64,000 nt of DNA, taken from positions 197,501 through 261,500 of the forward strand of contig CP009416.1 in assembly GCA_000818095.1 (NCBI GenBank). The letters are read 5' to 3'. This stretch comes from Jeotgalibacillus malaysiensis (GTDB taxonomy: Bacteria; Bacillota; Bacilli; Bacillales; Jeotgalibacillaceae). How positions within the stretch are numbered: the first letter of the stretch is position 1; each line of letters starts with the position of its first letter. A model generated the notes under the pieces. It was not told the origin of the DNA. It saw only the letters and a program-made list of their open reading frames with translations, and did not search any database. Positions 61,860-64,000 of this stretch are shown here, piece after piece. The position numbers were made by a program, and so were the translations under genes.

Positions 61860-62519
61860 ATGGATACAGCTAAAAAAACGGAACAGACGTTTATTCGAAA
61901 TGATCAATATAATTTTATTGCACGGCAGGTCTACTTTATTATTCACACTCAAAATACTGTGAATCATCAGGATACAAGGAACGGAGTAAAGCTTCATGCG
62001 ATTGCAAAAGTCAGAGAGATGATTCCTGAAATGACTGAGGAGCAGGAAACGCTTCTGAATCGTATGACTGAATTGGAAAGTGAGTCCGAAGCACGCAAGT
62101 TTCTGGATGAGTTAAAACATGATTACGTGATCCCGTTTCAAAAATTGTCTAAGAAAAAGGTAGAGAAGCTATTCCCGAAAGCGAAAAAGCTTCAGGTGCC
62201 GGATCTGGATACGCTGGACTTTCAGCGGTTATCTTACCTTGGATGGTTTGATACGCGGGCACATAAGCAGTATCTGATCGTAGAGTATCAGGGAAAGTTA
62301 AAGGGCATATCAGGCCACTTTGCCAACAGCAACAACAAAGGAATTTGCAGTATTTGTAACCACCTGGGTGAAGTCGCATTGTTTATGACAAAGGTTAAAA
62401 GTGGAAAAGAGACCTACACTAGCAGAGGGAACTACATTTGTAAGGATAGTCAGATGTGCAATGAAAATATAACTGATATAAGAAAGTTAGAAGTTTTTCT
62501 GGATTACCTTTTTCAGTAG
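61860..62519 (+). CDS. FusB/FusC-type EF-G-binding protein
   Basis: A 219-residue cytoplasmic protein of the FusB family, which binds elongation factor G and rescues it from fusidic-acid-stalled ribosomes. An N-terminal helical bundle (1-80) is followed by the C-terminal treble-clef zinc domain: CSIC (about 161-164), then CKDSQMC near 193-199 give the four cysteines. Length fits FusB (213) and chromosomal relatives. ATG 61860 follows AAGGAG. Chromosomal members occur in many Bacillales, so clinical resistance is not implied. Regulation by the leader is inferred. Confidence 0.88.
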   Translation: MDTAKKTEQTFIRNDQYNFIARQVYFIIHTQNTVNHQDTRNGVKLHAIAKVREMIPEMTEEQETLLNRMTELESESEARKFLDELKHDYVIPFQKLSKKKVEKLFPKAKKLQVPDLDTLDFQRLSYLGWFDTRAHKQYLIVEYQGKLKGISGHFANSNNKGICSICNHLGEVALFMTKVKSGKETYTSRGNYICKDSQMCNENITDIRKLEVFLDYLFQ

Positions 62520-62655
62520 AAATGACCGCAAATAGAGAGAATTGAGTAAACGCTTTTTGGCTGGTATGAAGACAGTGTTGAACTGGGCTTATGCCAGCCA
62601 ATTTTATTATCAGGTTCAGGAACAAATTCAATGATCCTCATAAAGGAGCGATGGT

Positions 62656-63165
62656 ATGAAAATACGCATAGTTGGCTCTGTTGGCAGCGGAAAGACGACT
62701 TTGGCGAGGCGGCTTTCTGATGAATACGGTACGCCATTTACTGAGTTAGATCAGGTTGTATTGGAACGCAATAAAGAAGGGCTGGAGGAGAGGAGGAGAA
62801 CGGAAGCGGAAAGGGAATTGGTATTACATGATATTCTTGGCCGCTCTTCATGGATCATTGAAGGTGTGCATTCTGAAGAGTGGACACACAGTACGTTTGA
62901 AAAAGCAGATGCTGTTGTATTTTTGGATCCACCGCGTAATGTTCGGAAATAGAGGATTACAAAACGCTTTATCAAACAGCGGCTGAAGCTGGAACCCGTC
63001 CATTATGATCCAACCTGGACAATCTATAGAAAAATGTTCAAATGGGACCGCCACTTCGAAGAAAACGGAAAGCCGAATGTGATTCAGGTTTGTAAGGATT
63101 TTCAATGTCGTCTGATCATGATAAAGAATCAGGCAGATCAAGAACGTTTTATAAAGGAATATTGA
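62656..63165 (+). pseudogene. P-loop kinase-like gene with an in-frame amber codon
   Basis: Residues 1-98 form a typical start of AAA/adenylate-kinase-like topology modulators: Walker A GSVGSGKTT (7-15) and EGVHSEEW near 68. A TAG codon at 62950-62952 interrupts NVRK-RITKRF, and the same frame continues for 70 more codons with family-like sequence (KLEPVHYDPTWTIYRKMFKW, KYxx-type NVIQV) to TGA 63163. A single base change, or a sequencing error, would restore about 169 codons. AAAGGAG lies before the ATG. Confidence 0.7.
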
Positions 63166-63256
63166 GTCTGTGCAGGGGTTCCATCCGACCAAAGCGCTAC
63201 TTGAATTCTTAAAGTGTAATCACTATCCAAGTACCACAAGAAAGGACTCATCTCAT

Positions 63257-64000
63257 ATGACAATAACCAGCATCATCAAACACTTCGGCCTCTCCACACA
63301 ATCCATCAGTGATGTAGCCGATTCGCACAGCTCAACTGTTTATAAGGTGCTGCTTTTAAATGGAGAGACTGTATACATAAAGATTCCGTTCAGTAAATTG
63401 AAGTTTCATTTAGAGATTGAGGCGTATACGATTCTTCATGGGCGTATCTCGGTTCCCCGCTTGCTTGATGTGTGGGAGGGTGACGATGAGACAGTGGGTG
63501 CGCTGCTGCTATCAGAGCTTGAGGGGGATCCGCTTGCGCCAAAGCTTTCGACTTCTCTTGCTTATGAAATAGGTGTCTACCATGCTTCGATGCATGCGAT
63601 TCAGCCGCCTGCTGGTCAGGATTTATTACATATCAAAAATGAATTTCCAAACTGGTCTGAATTTATGGATCGGATGTTTTACGGGTTTGCAGAGGATACA
63701 AAAAAGGTGATTGAGCCATCCCTGTATGAACGGTCTATCCAAAAATATATTGAGCTGAAAAAGGAACTTCCTGCGCCGGATGGTCCTGCGTTCATTCATA
63801 TGGATTTTCGTCCGGCAAATATTCTGGTGAAGGGCGATCAGGTGATGGGGACCATCGATTTTGAAAGCGTCCGTTTTGGGGCAACTGAGATGGACTTCAC
63901 AAAAATCCATCGTGACTTTTTAAGTCTGGATCCGTCTCTAAAGCTGGCGTACGAGAAAGGGTATCGCAGTATCCGCCCGCTGATTGATCTTGATCGTGTG
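63257..64000 (+). CDS. aminoglycoside phosphotransferase-family kinase, 3' end outside window
   Basis: The first 248 codons of a choline/aminoglycoside kinase-fold protein. Motifs are TVYKVLLLNGETVYIKI (ATP site), FIHMDFRPANILVKG (catalytic loop, Asp near 201) and MGTIDFESVRFG (metal site). AAAGGA lies 10 nt before ATG 63257. The substrate is unknown; most chromosomal members are not drug-resistance genes. It runs past the end of the window. Confidence 0.85.
   Translation, partial: MTITSIIKHFGLSTQSISDVADSHSSTVYKVLLLNGETVYIKIPFSKLKFHLEIEAYTILHGRISVPRLLDVWEGDDETVGALLLSELEGDPLAPKLSTSLAYEIGVYHASMHAIQPPAGQDLLHIKNEFPNWSEFMDRMFYGFAEDTKKVIEPSLYERSIQKYIELKKELPAPDGPAFIHMDFRPANILVKGDQVMGTIDFESVRFGATEMDFTKIHRDFLSLDPSLKLAYEKGYRSIRPLIDLDRV

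Overview
The window reads like the chromosome of a low-to-moderate GC Firmicute of the order Bacillales. The evidence is a 5S-tRNA cluster of Bacillus type, sigW-rsiW, cdaA-cdaR-glmM, a glmS gene with a glmS-type ribozyme leader, AGGAGG ribosome binding sites, and a common Bacillaceae palindromic repeat in front of glmS. I cannot name a genus from the sequence alone.

Layout. (1) 1-15.2 kb is ordinary core genome: the end of an rRNA operon (spacer, 5S, eight tRNAs), a methyltransferase, a UspA protein, arginase (promoter overlapped by a near-perfect cre box), SigW/RsiW with an autoregulatory SigW promoter, a membrane diguanylate cyclase, the c-di-AMP cyclase operon cdaA-cdaR-glmM, a DUF2207 membrane protein, and ribozyme-controlled glmS. 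Several intergenic gaps here hold degenerate tandem arrays with a 20-21 bp period. (2) 15.5-28.4 kb begins the accessory region: an M23 cell-wall hydrolase, CzcD, CadA, a CzcO-like flavoprotein, then a divergent CadC-type repressor leading a run of thiol-disulfide and copper-uptake genes (CcdA, TlpA/ResA, CopC, CopD, BdbD, BdbC). (3) 28.4-36.5 kb holds an HTH-TPR (RRNPP-like) regulator, an ABC transporter with a fused double permease, a lipoprotein, IS remnants and an ISL3-family transposase. (4) 36.5-54 kb is a metal-resistance island: merR-merA, a truncated BNR-repeat gene, a MATE pump, a copper ATPase (CopB type), a complete Tn3-family cadmium transposon unit (cadD, cadA, cadC, resolvase, truncated tnpA, 39-bp inverted repeats and a 5-bp target duplication), a multicopper oxidase, a CopL/YdhK lipoprotein, a membrane cupredoxin and CopZ. 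A roughly 1.37-kb module (SHOCT protein plus DsbD-like transporter) occurs at both edges of zones 3-4 as a direct repeat about 25.7 kb apart. (5) 54-58.4 kb carries a DUF2785 protein, a gene remnant, and a LytTR-DUF3021-ABC transporter operon. (6) 58.4-61.6 kb is a compact module in which an SDR reductase and an LLM-type flavin monooxygenase each have their own TPP riboswitch and terminator, the pair being bracketed by two direct copies of a short inverted-repeat element. (7) 61.6-64 kb encodes a FusB-type EF-G-binding protein behind a short leader peptide and alternative hairpins that look like a translational attenuator, a P-loop kinase-like gene with one in-frame amber codon, and an aminoglycoside phosphotransferase-like gene cut by the window end.

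How it works together. Cadmium/zinc is handled by two CadA-CadC systems plus CadD and CzcD. Copper is handled by CopB, Mco, CopL, a cupredoxin and CopZ, and mercury by MerA. The strongest candidates for something new are the doubly TPP-controlled SDR/LLM module and the FusB leader; the best-supported mobile element is the Tn3-type cad transposon, which appears to have split a divergent copB/mco pair.
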